Part shown: positions 17,370 to 26,579 of the stretch, one piece after another | Layout: every line of letters starts with the position of its first letter | How positions within the stretch are numbered: the first letter of the stretch is position 1 | Origin: Pirellulaceae bacterium | GTDB lineage: Bacteria > Planctomycetota > Planctomycetia > Pirellulales > Pirellulaceae | Assembly (NCBI GenBank): GCA_022448645.1 | Contig: JAKVBZ010000013.1 | Span: 1 to 64,000, forward strand | Reading direction: 5' to 3' | Length of the DNA stretch: 64,000 nt | The notes under the pieces: model-generated | Seen by the model: the letters and a program-made list of their open reading frames with translations, nothing else | Told to the model about the DNA's origin: nothing | The model's database searches: none | Made by a program: the position numbers and the translations under genes

Positions 17370-18710
17370 TTATGACTGAAGGACCTGGCTTGTTAGTTCA
17401 CACAATTTGTCGACGGCGTTTTGTGAAGTCGCTTCAGCAACGACTCGTACGATCGGTTCGGTATTACTTGCACGAATCAGTAGCCACTGGTCTGGCCAGT
17501 CCAGCCTGAGTCCGTCCAGACGGCTTGATTCGGCGACACAGAAGACTAACTGAAGTTTGTCGAACAACTCGCCAATCTGGTTTGGTTGAACGGCAATGGT
17601 AGTTTTCTTGATGAAATAGCGAGGTAGAGTATCGGCCCATTGGCTGAGTGGCTGCTGATTGTGTGACATGGCGTCTAGGACCTGAGCCATACCTACAAAG
17701 CTGTCACGTACGTATCCGACGCGCGGGTCGATAGGGCCACCGTTTCCTTCTCCGCCGAATACGGCATTGCGGCGGATCATTTCGTCACACACGTTTGCTT
17801 CGCCAACGGCACTGTGAAAAAACGGGGCTCCGTGACGCGTAGCGATGTCTTTCACCATACGACTTGTCGAACAATTGGTGACGATGGGGCCAGAATGTTG
17901 CTGTAGCACATGATCGGCGCAAAGTGCCAACGAATACTCCTCTCCCAGATAACGACCGTCAGCATCGATGAGTGCCAATCGGTCTGCATCCGGATCCTGG
18001 CAAAATCCTACGACAGCGCCGCAATCCACAACTTGTTGGCCGACGTGAACAAGATTATCAGCGGTGGGTTCCGGAGGATGCTCGAATTGTCCATCCGGTT
18101 TATTTCCTAATACGGTGACTTCGCAGCCGAGTGTTTCCAGCAGCTTCCTTCCGAGGAGACTCCCGGCACCGTGGTTGGAGTCGAGAAGAACTGGATATCG
18201 GCATGCACGAATCCGTTCAACGTTCACGGTGTTTAGAATGAGTTCTAAATGTGAATCGTACGAATCGATGGATTGGTGAGGATGAACTGCGGCAGATGAC
18301 GTGAAGTCCGACCCAACGAGATCATCAAATTGTTGTTTTACCAACAAGCCCTGAGCAGCTGGAATGACCCTTCCATCGGGGCCAAACAATTTCATGCCGT
18401 TGTATTCGGCTGGATTATGGCTGGCGGAGATTTGAATCGCACCTGCACAGTTCAGGTGCTTCACCAGCACGCCCGTGGTTGGTGTCGCCGCGATCTGACC
18501 GTCGATGGTTTCTCGACCACTTCTGTGCAAAGCAGCAAACGCAGCTTGTGCTAGCGCGGGACCGGTTGCACGGCCGTCTCGGGTGACCAAAACAGGACCT
18601 TCCTGTAAATGGTTTGCAAATGCAGCGGCGTAACGAGCCGCTGTGTCTTCTGTCAATGTCTTTCCGACAATTCCGCGTAGACCGGAAACGCTTACGATGA
18701 GTTCAGCCAA
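17370..18710 (-). CDS. glmM: Phosphohexose mutase, GlmM-like (alpha-D-phosphohexomutase)
   Basis: Probably isomerises glucosamine-6-P to glucosamine-1-P for peptidoglycan and LPS precursors; related activities on glucose or mannose are possible. The catalytic phosphoserine loop ISASHNP is at residues 94-100 (Ser97). The metal loop reads DPDADRLALID near residue 240, and the substrate loop GEGNGG lies near residues 319-324. The C-terminal phosphate loop reads RASNTEP instead of the usual RPSGTEP/RASGTEP. The 446-aa length is normal. It is divergent from a second mutase at 18854, leaving a shared promoter region of about 140 bases. Confidence 0.88.
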   Translation of the reverse strand: MAELIVSVSGLRGIVGKTLTEDTAARYAAAFANHLQEGPVLVTRDGRATGPALAQAAFAALHRSGRETIDGQIAATPTTGVLVKHLNCAGAIQISASHNPAEYNGMKLFGPDGRVIPAAQGLLVKQQFDDLVGSDFTSSAAVHPHQSIDSYDSHLELILNTVNVERIRACRYPVLLDSNHGAGSLLGRKLLETLGCEVTVLGNKPDGQFEHPPEPTADNLVHVGQQVVDCGAVVGFCQDPDADRLALIDADGRYLGEEYSLALCADHVLQQHSGPIVTNCSTSRMVKDIATRHGAPFFHSAVGEANVCDEMIRRNAVFGGEGNGGPIDPRVGYVRDSFVGMAQVLDAMSHNQQPLSQWADTLPRYFIKKTTIAVQPNQIGELFDKLQLVFCVAESSRLDGLRLDWPDQWLLIRASNTEPIVRVVAEATSQNAVDKLCELTSQVLQS

Positions 18711-18853
18711 AAGAACCTCCCTTGAATCAACTTCCTATTTGGATCCCAGGTGAAACATGACATAATGGTCGTGTGTTTGTCTTTGTGCAAGCACGATTTG
18801 TAAATTCTGGTGTGATAAATAGACGGGTACCTCTTATTCCCGAAGGCTTCCTT

Positions 18854-20683
18854 ATGGCTCCGACAGATACCCAAGTTGACATGGCTCAGGCGATACAATG
18901 TGTTGAAAAAGCCCTTCAGCAGGGGAAACTGCAGATTAGCGCTGGCGAAAATATATTGAATTGGCTGCGTGAACCTGCCTATGAGCCATTCCAGCAATTG
19001 TTGCAGCAACATATTCAAGACGAGCGTTGGGAACAGCTCGATGAGGTGTTTTGGACCACGATTCCTTTCGGTACAGGCGGGCGCCGAGGTCGTATGTATC
19101 CGATCGGGACGAATGCGATCAATGACCGTTCCATTGGTGAAAGTGCTGCGGGATTGGCCCGGTATGTGAAGCAGAAGGTGCCGGACGCCGATCAGTGGTC
19201 TTGTGCGATTGCCTATGATACTCGGCACAGGTCCCGTCATTTTGCCGAATTATGTGCCCGCATTCTCGTCGCGGAAGGGTTTCGTGTTTATTTCCTGGAC
19301 GACTACCGTAGTACGCCTCAGCTATCCTTCGTGGTGCGCCACAAGAAGTGTGCCTGCGGCATCATGGTAACCGCTAGCCACAATCCGCCCAGTGATAATG
19401 CTGTGAAGGTGTACTGGTCTACCGGTGGCCAGGTATTACCGCCTCATGACGCAGGGATTATTGAACAAGTGATGTGTCATGTTGACCGGATTGAACTTGG
19501 TGAGTCTTTTGAAGAAGGACTGCAGCAGGGAAAAATTGAGATTTGTACGTCAGAGGCAGATACAGCATTTGTGAACGCCGTCGTGGGGCAACGTCAGGCG
19601 GGACCTCGTGACTTAAAGGTGTTGTATTCCCCTTTACATGGTGTGGGTGCTTCAGCGATCGTCCCGGTGCTCGAGGCAGATGGATTCACGGATGTGGAGG
19701 TGTTTCGGGACCATGCCGAGCCAAACGGTGATTTCCCGAACGTTCCAGGGAACGTTTCCAATCCAGAGAATCCGGCTGTATTCACCCCCTTGATAGAACG
19801 AGCCCAGATTTCGGGGGCTGAGTTGGTACTGGCGTCAGATCCCGACTGTGATCGTCTGGGATGCGCGGCGCCGCTTACATGGGATTCTGATTCAGAGTGG
19901 CGGACGTTGAATGGCCATCAAATCGGCGTGTTATTGACAGATTACGTTCTTGAACAGCGCCGTGCCAGTTTGACTGCGGGCCATTACTTGGTAAAGACAT
20001 TGGTGACGACCGAAATGATTCGAAGGATCGGTGAATCATACGGGGTTCAAACTTATGGGAATCTGTTGGTTGGGTTTAAGTGGATTGGCGGCCAGATCGA
20101 TGAAGCGGGGCCCGACGGGTTCGTTTTGGGCGTCGAAGAATCCCATGGGTATCTCACTGGCACACACGCTCGTGATAAAGATGCTGCAATCGCTGCGATG
20201 TTAATGGCCGAAGCTTCGGAAACCTGGAAAGCAGCGGGTCAAACCGTTCATGAAAAACTTGAAGCACTCTACTGGCAGCATGGTTATCACAAAGAAAAGC
20301 TGGTGACGATTCAAATGGAGGGATCCGCGGGCATGTCCGTGATGCAGGATTTGATGAACCGATTCCGGGAGAATCCTCCGGAGGAGATGGCTGATTTACC
20401 TGTCGTAGCGGTACGGGATTTTCAAAACAGTGTGATTCGACGGCGTGATGGTTCCGCCGAGCCTCTTGACGCCCCGCGTGGTAACATGGTGATGTTGGAC
20501 TTAGAGAAGCCCGGCAACTATATTGCTGCCAGGCCTTCTGGGACGGAACCCAAGATTAAGTTCTACATGTTTACGTTTGTTCCCGCGGAACAATTGGCCG
20601 ATTTGGAAGACACCAAAGCGGAAATGAGTCGAAGGTTGGACGAGATGCATGCAAGTCTTCAACGATATTGCGGCGTAACGTAG
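18854..20683 (+). CDS. Phosphoglucomutase/phosphomannomutase (alpha-D-phosphohexomutase superfamily)
   Basis: A 609-aa member of the long phosphoglucomutase group (PGM2/PgcA-like), interconverting hexose 1- and 6-phosphates. Visible motifs are the phosphoserine loop VTASHNPPSDNAVKVYW, the metal-binding loop DPDCDRLGCAAP, the sugar loop GVEESHGYL and the phosphate loop RPSGTEPKIKFY near the C-terminus. The frame is open from GTG 18773, but ATG 18854 has GAAGG seven bases upstream and begins just before the conserved helical N-terminus. It is followed 12 bases later by uvrC. Having two mutases back to back suggests split substrate roles. Confidence 0.9.
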   Translation: MAPTDTQVDMAQAIQCVEKALQQGKLQISAGENILNWLREPAYEPFQQLLQQHIQDERWEQLDEVFWTTIPFGTGGRRGRMYPIGTNAINDRSIGESAAGLARYVKQKVPDADQWSCAIAYDTRHRSRHFAELCARILVAEGFRVYFLDDYRSTPQLSFVVRHKKCACGIMVTASHNPPSDNAVKVYWSTGGQVLPPHDAGIIEQVMCHVDRIELGESFEEGLQQGKIEICTSEADTAFVNAVVGQRQAGPRDLKVLYSPLHGVGASAIVPVLEADGFTDVEVFRDHAEPNGDFPNVPGNVSNPENPAVFTPLIERAQISGAELVLASDPDCDRLGCAAPLTWDSDSEWRTLNGHQIGVLLTDYVLEQRRASLTAGHYLVKTLVTTEMIRRIGESYGVQTYGNLLVGFKWIGGQIDEAGPDGFVLGVEESHGYLTGTHARDKDAAIAAMLMAEASETWKAAGQTVHEKLEALYWQHGYHKEKLVTIQMEGSAGMSVMQDLMNRFRENPPEEMADLPVVAVRDFQNSVIRRRDGSAEPLDAPRGNMVMLDLEKPGNYIAARPSGTEPKIKFYMFTFVPAEQLADLEDTKAEMSRRLDEMHASLQRYCGVT

Positions 20684-20695
20684 ACCAAACAGGTT

Positions 20696-22048
20696 ATGTC
20701 TGCCAACGACGATCGAACCCCTGATGCAGCTTCCGGGATAGGTTTCCGACGTGCTTCCGCGAAAGTGCGTGAATTTCCGACTTCTCCAGGTGTTTATTTG
20801 TTCAAAGACGCTGCAGGGCGCGTCATCTATGTTGGCAAAGCGATTAATCTTCGGTCGCGAGCGGGAAGTTATTTTCAGAAGTCGGCAGAGTCTGAAATAC
20901 GAACGGCTGGTTGGGTGAGTGAAATTTGCGACGCAGATTACTTGGCTTGCGACAGTGAAGTCGATGCGTTGTTGGCTGAAGCACGTTTGATTAAGGACAT
21001 TCAGCCTAAGTACAACGATAAACTAAAGGACGATAAGAGTTTTCCGTATCTGATGATCACGACGCGGGAAGATTTTCCACGAGTGGAAGTCACGCGAGAA
21101 CCCCCCGATCGGGGCGCGAAATTGTTTGGACCTTTCGCGCATGCTGGCGCTCTTCGTGGAGCCATGCAGGTTTTGCAGCGTATTTTCAAATTCCGAACGT
21201 GTTCCTTGGATATTGATTCCGACGATGAGAGATGGCAATGGTTTCGTCCATGCCTGTTGGCGAGCATTCAGCAGTGTACCGCCCCATGTAATCTTCGTAT
21301 TTCCAAAGAGGATTATCGGCGAGATATCAAGCGGCTGCAAATGTTTTTGGAAGGCAAGAAAGATACGCTTTTGAATCAGTTGAGGAAAGAAATGAAACAG
21401 GCGTCAGCTGACTTGCGGTTTGAACAGGCCGCTCGTTTGCGAGACGAGATTCATTTGTTAGAGACACTCGACCAAAGGGGTGAGCTCGACACGCATGTGC
21501 AACCGGAGGTGTTCTTTATTGATCCCAAAAAAGGGCTGCTGGGACTACGGAAAGTTCTTAAGCTGGCGGAAACTCCACGCACGATTGAAGGTGTGGACAT
21601 TGCCCATTTGGGTGGCGGTGAGACCGTGGCGAGTCTTGTTCAATTCATCGATGGTTTGCCATTTAAGCCAGGTTATCGCCGTTTTCGGATTCGTGAAGTC
21701 CGTGGTGTAGACGATTTTCAAAGCATTCACGAAGTCGTTGCACGGCGTTTTCAGCGACTAAAGGATGACGCTGATGCCTTTCCGGATATTTTGCTCATCG
21801 ATGGAGGTAAGGGGCAGCTAAACGCTGCCATGGCCGCGTTCGAGGAGCTGCAGATTGATCCGCCAACTGTTATTTCGTTGGCCAAACGTGAGGAAGAAGT
21901 TTTTCTGCCAGGACAGTCAGAACCTCTGCGACTTAGTCGACATGCGTATGCTTTGCGGTTATTGCAATACGTTCGCGACGAATCTCATCGTTTTGCGCAG
22001 CATTATCACCACATTCTACGGCGTAAGACCACACTCGGCGAAAACTGA
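20696..22048 (+). CDS. uvrC: UvrC-type excinuclease subunit C, short form lacking HhH
   Basis: Makes the 3' and 5' incisions in nucleotide excision repair. The GIY-YIG nuclease occupies about residues 28-110 (GVYLFKDAAGRVIYVGKAINL). A UVR motif lies at about 223-256 (RFEQAARLRDEI). The RNase H-like nuclease retains its three key residues: Asp in GVDIAH (~301), Asp in LLIDGGKGQL (~367) and His in RDESHRFA (~430). At 450 aa it is ~150 shorter than usual: ~100 residues between UVR and the RNase H domain, and the whole C-terminal helix-hairpin-helix pair, are missing. No HhH-like sequence appears in any frame after the stop. Confidence 0.9.
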   Translation: MSANDDRTPDAASGIGFRRASAKVREFPTSPGVYLFKDAAGRVIYVGKAINLRSRAGSYFQKSAESEIRTAGWVSEICDADYLACDSEVDALLAEARLIKDIQPKYNDKLKDDKSFPYLMITTREDFPRVEVTREPPDRGAKLFGPFAHAGALRGAMQVLQRIFKFRTCSLDIDSDDERWQWFRPCLLASIQQCTAPCNLRISKEDYRRDIKRLQMFLEGKKDTLLNQLRKEMKQASADLRFEQAARLRDEIHLLETLDQRGELDTHVQPEVFFIDPKKGLLGLRKVLKLAETPRTIEGVDIAHLGGGETVASLVQFIDGLPFKPGYRRFRIREVRGVDDFQSIHEVVARRFQRLKDDADAFPDILLIDGGKGQLNAAMAAFEELQIDPPTVISLAKREEEVFLPGQSEPLRLSRHAYALRLLQYVRDESHRFAQHYHHILRRKTTLGEN

Positions 22049-22297
22049 CATCGTTCAGGCCATGTGGTCAAATTTGCATCGCTTGGTGGCAAAACAGCTC
22101 TCAGACTTCACCAGGCTGGAAGCAGTTTTCAGCTAAATCGCCTTTTTTGCTTGCGGCGAATTTTTTTGTTCTGCGGGGTTGTAATTCAATTCCGACTCGC
22201 TAATATGAGGAAAACATGTGGGGAAAAAGCCCGAAAGAGTAAATAAAAAATAAGAATACGGGAAAAATAACCCAATATAGAACTTAATGAAAAAATG

Positions 22298-22333
22298 TGG
22301 GTAGCAAGCTACGGTGGGCTTGGTTTGATGGGA
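22298..22333 (+). promoter_or_regulatory. Three TGGG boxes before the MraZ-like gene
   Basis: TGGGT at 22298, TGGGC at 22315 and TGGGA at 22329 lie immediately upstream of the MraZ-like ATG, with a small palindrome GTAGC-AA-GCTAC at 22301-22312 between the first two. E. coli MraZ binds TGGGN direct repeats before its own gene, but with 10-base periodicity; here the steps are 17 and 14. A possible autoregulatory site, tentative. Confidence 0.25.
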
Positions 22334-22334
22334 A

Positions 22335-22946
22335 ATGGTTTCGGAGAGCGAAGATTTCAGATTTGCCTCACTGGAGGTGTCTCGTACTTTGGACGAGCGG
22401 TTCCGGGTCCAGGTCCCGTCTTCTTTTTGCGAGGTACTCAACTCGACGGCAACGATCTTTGCGGACACGGAAGGGCAGTTGAACGCACAGGCCAGGCGCG
22501 AGGCTGTGCGAGCTGCCACCCAGTCATCCGAGCAGGCGGAGGGCGTTGTCGTGGAGGTCAGCTGCACATTGGCCAAAGAGCGGACTGGTTGTTTGAGCCT
22601 TTGGGATCACAGCGCGTGGGCGAACAAACTCGAGCGAGACATGTTGGTCATTCGTGGCAAGGTGCAATCGCGAAAACTGGATGCGCGTTTCGAGCAAGTT
22701 CAGCGGTTGGGGCGGCTGTTATCGACCAGAGGCACCACCGTGGACCTGACCTTCAAAGGTACTCAAGGGGCCAGACTGTTAATTCCGAAGGGGTTTCGGG
22801 AGTTTCTTGGAGTGGAGCCGAATGCACCAGTAATGATTGTTGCGTCAGCGTACAGCATTGAAATTTGGAACCCCGTTGCATGGGGTGATTATTTGAATTC
22901 AACGATTCCTGAATTCCACAAGTTGTTAGACGATCTGACTCAGTGA
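22335..22946 (+). CDS. MraZ-like DNA-binding protein (tandem SpoVT/AbrB folds)
   Basis: MraZ is a transcription factor that usually heads the division/cell-wall gene cluster. Here two MraZ half-repeats can be seen: LDERFRVQVPSSF (~18-30) with GCLSLWDHSAWANKLERDM (~85-103), then ARLLIPKGFREFLGVEPNA (~145-163) with IEIWNPVAWGDYL (~176-188). It is 203 aa against about 150 usually, because an extra ~45 residues separate the first repeat from its GCLSLW partner. The neighbours are uvrC and serS, not mraW, ftsI or mur genes. The ATG at 22335 follows TGGGA. The DNA target is unknown. Confidence 0.75.
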   Translation: MVSESEDFRFASLEVSRTLDERFRVQVPSSFCEVLNSTATIFADTEGQLNAQARREAVRAATQSSEQAEGVVVEVSCTLAKERTGCLSLWDHSAWANKLERDMLVIRGKVQSRKLDARFEQVQRLGRLLSTRGTTVDLTFKGTQGARLLIPKGFREFLGVEPNAPVMIVASAYSIEIWNPVAWGDYLNSTIPEFHKLLDDLTQ

Positions 22947-23428
22947 GGTCCTGCACGATATGTTGTTCGACGGGTACAGGGCAGGTGATTCATTTTGCCA
23001 GGCAGCTTTCCGGTCAAACAACCTTCCTACAGGAGTTTGAAGTACACTACGTCCTTGCCCGCATGGCCAAGACCATCCTACCCATTTATCGCGCCTGTCC
23101 GTGTTACCCGGTTGGGAAGCAAGTCACCATGGACTGGTAGATCACGGCATGGATGCCATTTTGGCTATAACGGGCGGGGCGTTTTTATTTCAAATCTAAT
23201 ACGAATTTTGACAGCTTCGGGTTCTGGCCACAGGCATGCATCACTCCTGTGGATCGGCTAAGATATTCGACAGTCTTTTGGTCACGTATGCTGTCGTACG
23301 CGTTTCTTCCTGACCTTGTCGACAACGCGCTGAAACCGTTCGGTGACCTGATGGCCGCATCTGTCGGCACGCACCGGAAATCCGAATTCGATCGGAGGCC
23401 CACAGGAATCAACGATCGAGGGATGATG
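22947..23428. other. 482-base gap between convergent MraZ-like gene and serS
   Basis: Reading frames here are short and overlap on both strands without a recognisable product or ribosome-binding site. A GC-rich run followed by T-rich sequence (about 23170-23190) lacks a matching stem. Nothing supportable is seen. Confidence 0.4.
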
Positions 23429-24715
23429 TTAGGACGGCAGGCTGATTCGGTCTTTGCCCATGTATGGCTGCAAAGTCTCGGGTAGGAGAATGGTACCGTC
23501 CGCTTGTTGGTGATTTTCGAGTACCGCAATTATGGCCCGGCTGAGGGCTACGGCGGTGCCATTGAGGGTATGCACGAAGCGCGTGCCTTTCTCCCCTTTG
23601 GTCTTGTAGCGAATGTTCAGACGGCGAGCCTGATAGTCGGTGCAGTTTGATGTACTCGTAACTTCGGCGAATTCGCCACTTTCGCCGCGTCCCGGCATCC
23701 ACGCTTCCAGGTCGAATTTTCGAAAGGCTGGACCACCCAAATCACCCGTTGCGGTGTCCACAACTCGGTAAGGAATGCCTAGTCCGTCGAACAAACGGCA
23801 TTCAAGTTCACAGAAGTAATCCAATGTGGCCTCGCTTTGATCGGGGAGCGTGAAGGCAAACATCTCTACCTTGGTGAACTGATGGACTCGAAATAGCCCA
23901 CGAGTGGCTCGGCCGTGAGCACCGGCTTCCGTTCGATAGCAATGGCTTGCACCACAGATCTTGATGGGTAGCTCAGAGGAATCCAAGGTCTCACCGGATA
24001 GCAGACCACCCAATGTGATTTCGGCAGTGGCAATCAGGCTAAGGTCGGTTTGTTCCACACTGTATATTTGAGTTTCTTGTCCACGAGGAATGAAGCCGAT
24101 CCCTTCCAGGATTTCATTGCGCGCTAGATCCGGGGTGGTGGTTGGGGTGAATCCTTCGGCGATCAGGATGTCGAGCACATATCGTTGCAAGGCCATTTCG
24201 AGCAATACGGCGTCGTTCTTGAGGAAGTAAAATCCATGACCGGTGGTTTTTGCTCCTCCCTCGAAATCGAATAGTTGAAGTCTTTCGCCCAATTCAACAT
24301 GGTCTAACGGTGAAAAGGAGAAATTCTTCGGTGCATGCGCACCACGACGCAATTCCAAATTCGACTTATCATCCACTCCGATGGGAGCTTCTGGATGCGA
24401 TAGATTCGGAATCAGTCGCTGGATACTGAGTGCTTCTTGTTCTAAATCGTCACAAGCGGTTTGCGCAGCATCCTTCTGCTCGCGCAACTTCCGGCCAGCT
24501 TCGATCACTAGTTGACGTTCATTATCATTCGCCGCTTGTTTGATGAGTTTATTATTGGCATTCGCCTGAGTATTGAGTTCCTGGGCTTCGTTTTGTTTGA
24601 TTCGACGTTGAGCTTCGATGTCTACCAAACGATCAACGTCTGCAGTGACACCTCGATGCTGACAGTTCTGCTTGACCTGCTCCGCGTTGTCGACGATATA
24701 CTTGCGATCCAACAT
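23429..24715 (-). CDS. serS: Seryl-tRNA synthetase
   Basis: Class II aminoacyl-tRNA synthetase charging tRNA-Ser, and tRNA-Sec where present. The N-terminal ~110 residues are Gln/Asn/Lys/Glu-rich and form the long antiparallel coiled-coil arm. The catalytic core shows motif 2 (GLFRVHQFTKVEMFAF) and motif 3 (NGTAVALSRAIIAVLENHQQ), with the C-terminal GTILLPETLQPYMG. The 428-aa length is normal. It starts directly next to the M20 dipeptidase stop at 24715, consistent with co-transcription. Confidence 0.97.
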   Translation of the reverse strand: MLDRKYIVDNAEQVKQNCQHRGVTADVDRLVDIEAQRRIKQNEAQELNTQANANNKLIKQAANDNERQLVIEAGRKLREQKDAAQTACDDLEQEALSIQRLIPNLSHPEAPIGVDDKSNLELRRGAHAPKNFSFSPLDHVELGERLQLFDFEGGAKTTGHGFYFLKNDAVLLEMALQRYVLDILIAEGFTPTTTPDLARNEILEGIGFIPRGQETQIYSVEQTDLSLIATAEITLGGLLSGETLDSSELPIKICGASHCYRTEAGAHGRATRGLFRVHQFTKVEMFAFTLPDQSEATLDYFCELECRLFDGLGIPYRVVDTATGDLGGPAFRKFDLEAWMPGRGESGEFAEVTSTSNCTDYQARRLNIRYKTKGEKGTRFVHTLNGTAVALSRAIIAVLENHQQADGTILLPETLQPYMGKDRISLPS

Positions 24716-26097
24716 CAGGTAACTTTCTTAGATTCGATTTTACTTAGTTCTTGCCACAGGTAGGTGCTGGCTTTGATGCCGCGATGATAGTCTGCCAAGG
24801 AAAACTTCTCATTAGGACTGTGTGTATTGTCATCGTCTAGTCCCCAACCAAGCAACAGGGTATCGATTCCTAGCAAATTTCGGAAAGAGTTTACAATGGG
24901 TATCGATCCGCCTTCCCTGATGAAGACCGGTGAACGGCCAAAACCAGTTTCTACAGCATGTGCGGCAGCTTGAACGTAGGGGCTTTCGAGGGGCACAACG
25001 ATGCCGGGAGCTGCATGGAAATCGATCAATTCGCTTTGAATGCCACTGGGCAAGTTTTCCTGGAGAAAGGTCCTTAAGCTGGCGGTAATCTTCTCGGGGT
25101 CTTGATCTGGCACGAGGCGAAAACTGAATTTAGCTCCCGCTTCGCAGGGAATCACCGTTTTGGCGCCTTCTCCCTGGTATCCTCCCCAGATTCCGTTTAC
25201 GTCGTAAGTAGGACGTGCCCAACGACGTTCCAGTGTTGAGTATCCACTTTCGCCGCCCAAATCTTCGACGCCGATCTGCTGCATGAAGGCCGATTCGTTA
25301 AACGGCAAACTGCCCAATTGTTCTCGCTCCGCATCGGTTAGCGGTCGAACCTCGTCGTAAAATCCAGGAATCTGTATTTTTCCACTTTCGTTGACCAAAG
25401 AGGCGAGCAATTTAGAGATAACGTTAGCTGGATTGTGGATGCAGCCACCGAAGGTTCCTGAATGCAAGTCTTGTTTCGGGCCACGAAGTCGCAACTCAAA
25501 GTAGCAAATGCCGCGTAGGCCATACGTGATGGCGGGTTGGCCTCGGGCAAACTGGCACGTATCACTGACAACAGCAATATCCGCAGCGAGTTTGTCGTGT
25601 TCTTTCTCCAAAAAACCTTCTAAATGCTCGCTGCCAACCTCTTCTTCACCTTCGATCAGGTATTTGATTTGTAGCGGTAGAGATCCTTCGGTTTGCAACC
25701 ATGTGTAAGCACTGTGGATGTGAGTGAGCATTTGCCCTTTGTCATCGGTTGCACCGCGTGCGTAGACATTGCCATCGCGAATCGTTGGTTCAAAAGGTGG
25801 AGTTGTCCACTGATCAAGAGGATCCGGAGGCTGAACATCATAGTGTCCGTATACCAAAACGGTGGGAGCACCTTCAACAGGAGGGGTTTCGGCATAGACG
25901 ATCGGATGTCCATCGGTGGGGATGATCTCGGAGGCGAATCCGAGCGACTGAAATTGCTGATCCATCCAATCTGCCGCGCGACGCATGTCGCTCTGAAATT
26001 CACTGTCTGCGCTCACGCTGGGAATTCGGAGGAATTCGCATAACGCAGCTTCGAACAGATCTCGGTTTTCTCGGAGGAAATTGTCAAAATCCGGCAT
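24715..26097 (-). CDS. M20 family dipeptidase (metallopeptidase)
   Basis: Cytosolic-type zinc dipeptidase of the carnosinase/PepV-like branch of M20. Ligand motifs are visible: VYGHYDVQPPDP (His and Asp), the catalytic/bridging pair in IEGEEEVGSEHL, and a downstream metal-binding segment in VVSDTCQFA. PALDS-like inserts form the dimerisation domain (LHSGTFGGCIHNPANVI). The frame is open to 26193, but ATG 26097 has GAAGGGGA just upstream and starts the conserved helix, giving 460 aa; the longer frame would run into the clpS leader. Its last base shares position 24715 with the first base of serS. Confidence 0.9.
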   Translation of the reverse strand: MPDFDNFLRENRDLFEAALCEFLRIPSVSADSEFQSDMRRAADWMDQQFQSLGFASEIIPTDGHPIVYAETPPVEGAPTVLVYGHYDVQPPDPLDQWTTPPFEPTIRDGNVYARGATDDKGQMLTHIHSAYTWLQTEGSLPLQIKYLIEGEEEVGSEHLEGFLEKEHDKLAADIAVVSDTCQFARGQPAITYGLRGICYFELRLRGPKQDLHSGTFGGCIHNPANVISKLLASLVNESGKIQIPGFYDEVRPLTDAEREQLGSLPFNESAFMQQIGVEDLGGESGYSTLERRWARPTYDVNGIWGGYQGEGAKTVIPCEAGAKFSFRLVPDQDPEKITASLRTFLQENLPSGIQSELIDFHAAPGIVVPLESPYVQAAAHAVETGFGRSPVFIREGGSIPIVNSFRNLLGIDTLLLGWGLDDDNTHSPNEKFSLADYHRGIKASTYLWQELSKIESKKVT

Positions 26098-26179
26098 GCA
26101 TTCCCCTTCAATCGACTTCCCAAGCAGGCAAACGGTACAATATAATGGTTCAGTCTTAACATGTGAAGGTAATTTAGCG

Positions 26180-26533
26180 ATGCCAACGGGCACCCAAGAA
26201 ATGCAAACGGTGGTTCGTCCTAGGAGACGGCAAAGTACGTCGGGCCAAGATCGCGCGCAGCGCCAACCCAGGTTTCAAGTTATTTTGTGGAACGACGAAG
26301 ATCACTCGTTTAGCTATGTTGTCCGCTTATTGAGTGAACTTTTCGGCTACGCGCGTACATTAGGTTGGCAGATGGCCAACGAAGTTCACTACCGTGGCCG
26401 AGTTGTTTTGCTGACCACAACACGTGAACATGCGGAGTTGAAGCGTGATCAGATCCTTGCTTATGGTCGAGACCCCGACGTAAGACGCTGTCGTGGTTCG
26501 ATGTCTGCCACGATCGAACCGTTGGAAAACTAG
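26180..26533 (+). CDS. clpS: ClpS-like adaptor of the Clp protease
   Basis: ClpS delivers N-end-rule substrates to ClpA/ClpC. The domain begins FQVILWNDEDHSFSYVVRLL, with the NDxD-type substrate-binding loop, and continues with MANEVHYRGRVVLLTTTREHAELKRDQI, including the His that contacts the N-degron amino group. A basic disordered N-terminal ~30 residues precede it, as usual. The protein is 117 aa. ATG 26180 has GAAGGT nine bases upstream; the longer open frame from 26081 overlaps the divergent peptidase start. It is followed 46 bases later by mtaB. Confidence 0.88.
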   Translation: MPTGTQEMQTVVRPRRRQSTSGQDRAQRQPRFQVILWNDEDHSFSYVVRLLSELFGYARTLGWQMANEVHYRGRVVLLTTTREHAELKRDQILAYGRDPDVRRCRGSMSATIEPLEN

Positions 26534-26579
26534 TGATTTTCGGCTTCTATTACACGGCACCCCCTCAACACGGAACTCG

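Noticed and set aside
18692..19240. 182-codon minus-strand frame overlapping both phosphomutases
   Set aside because: Antisense to the PGM-like gene and overlapping the glmM start; no family features.
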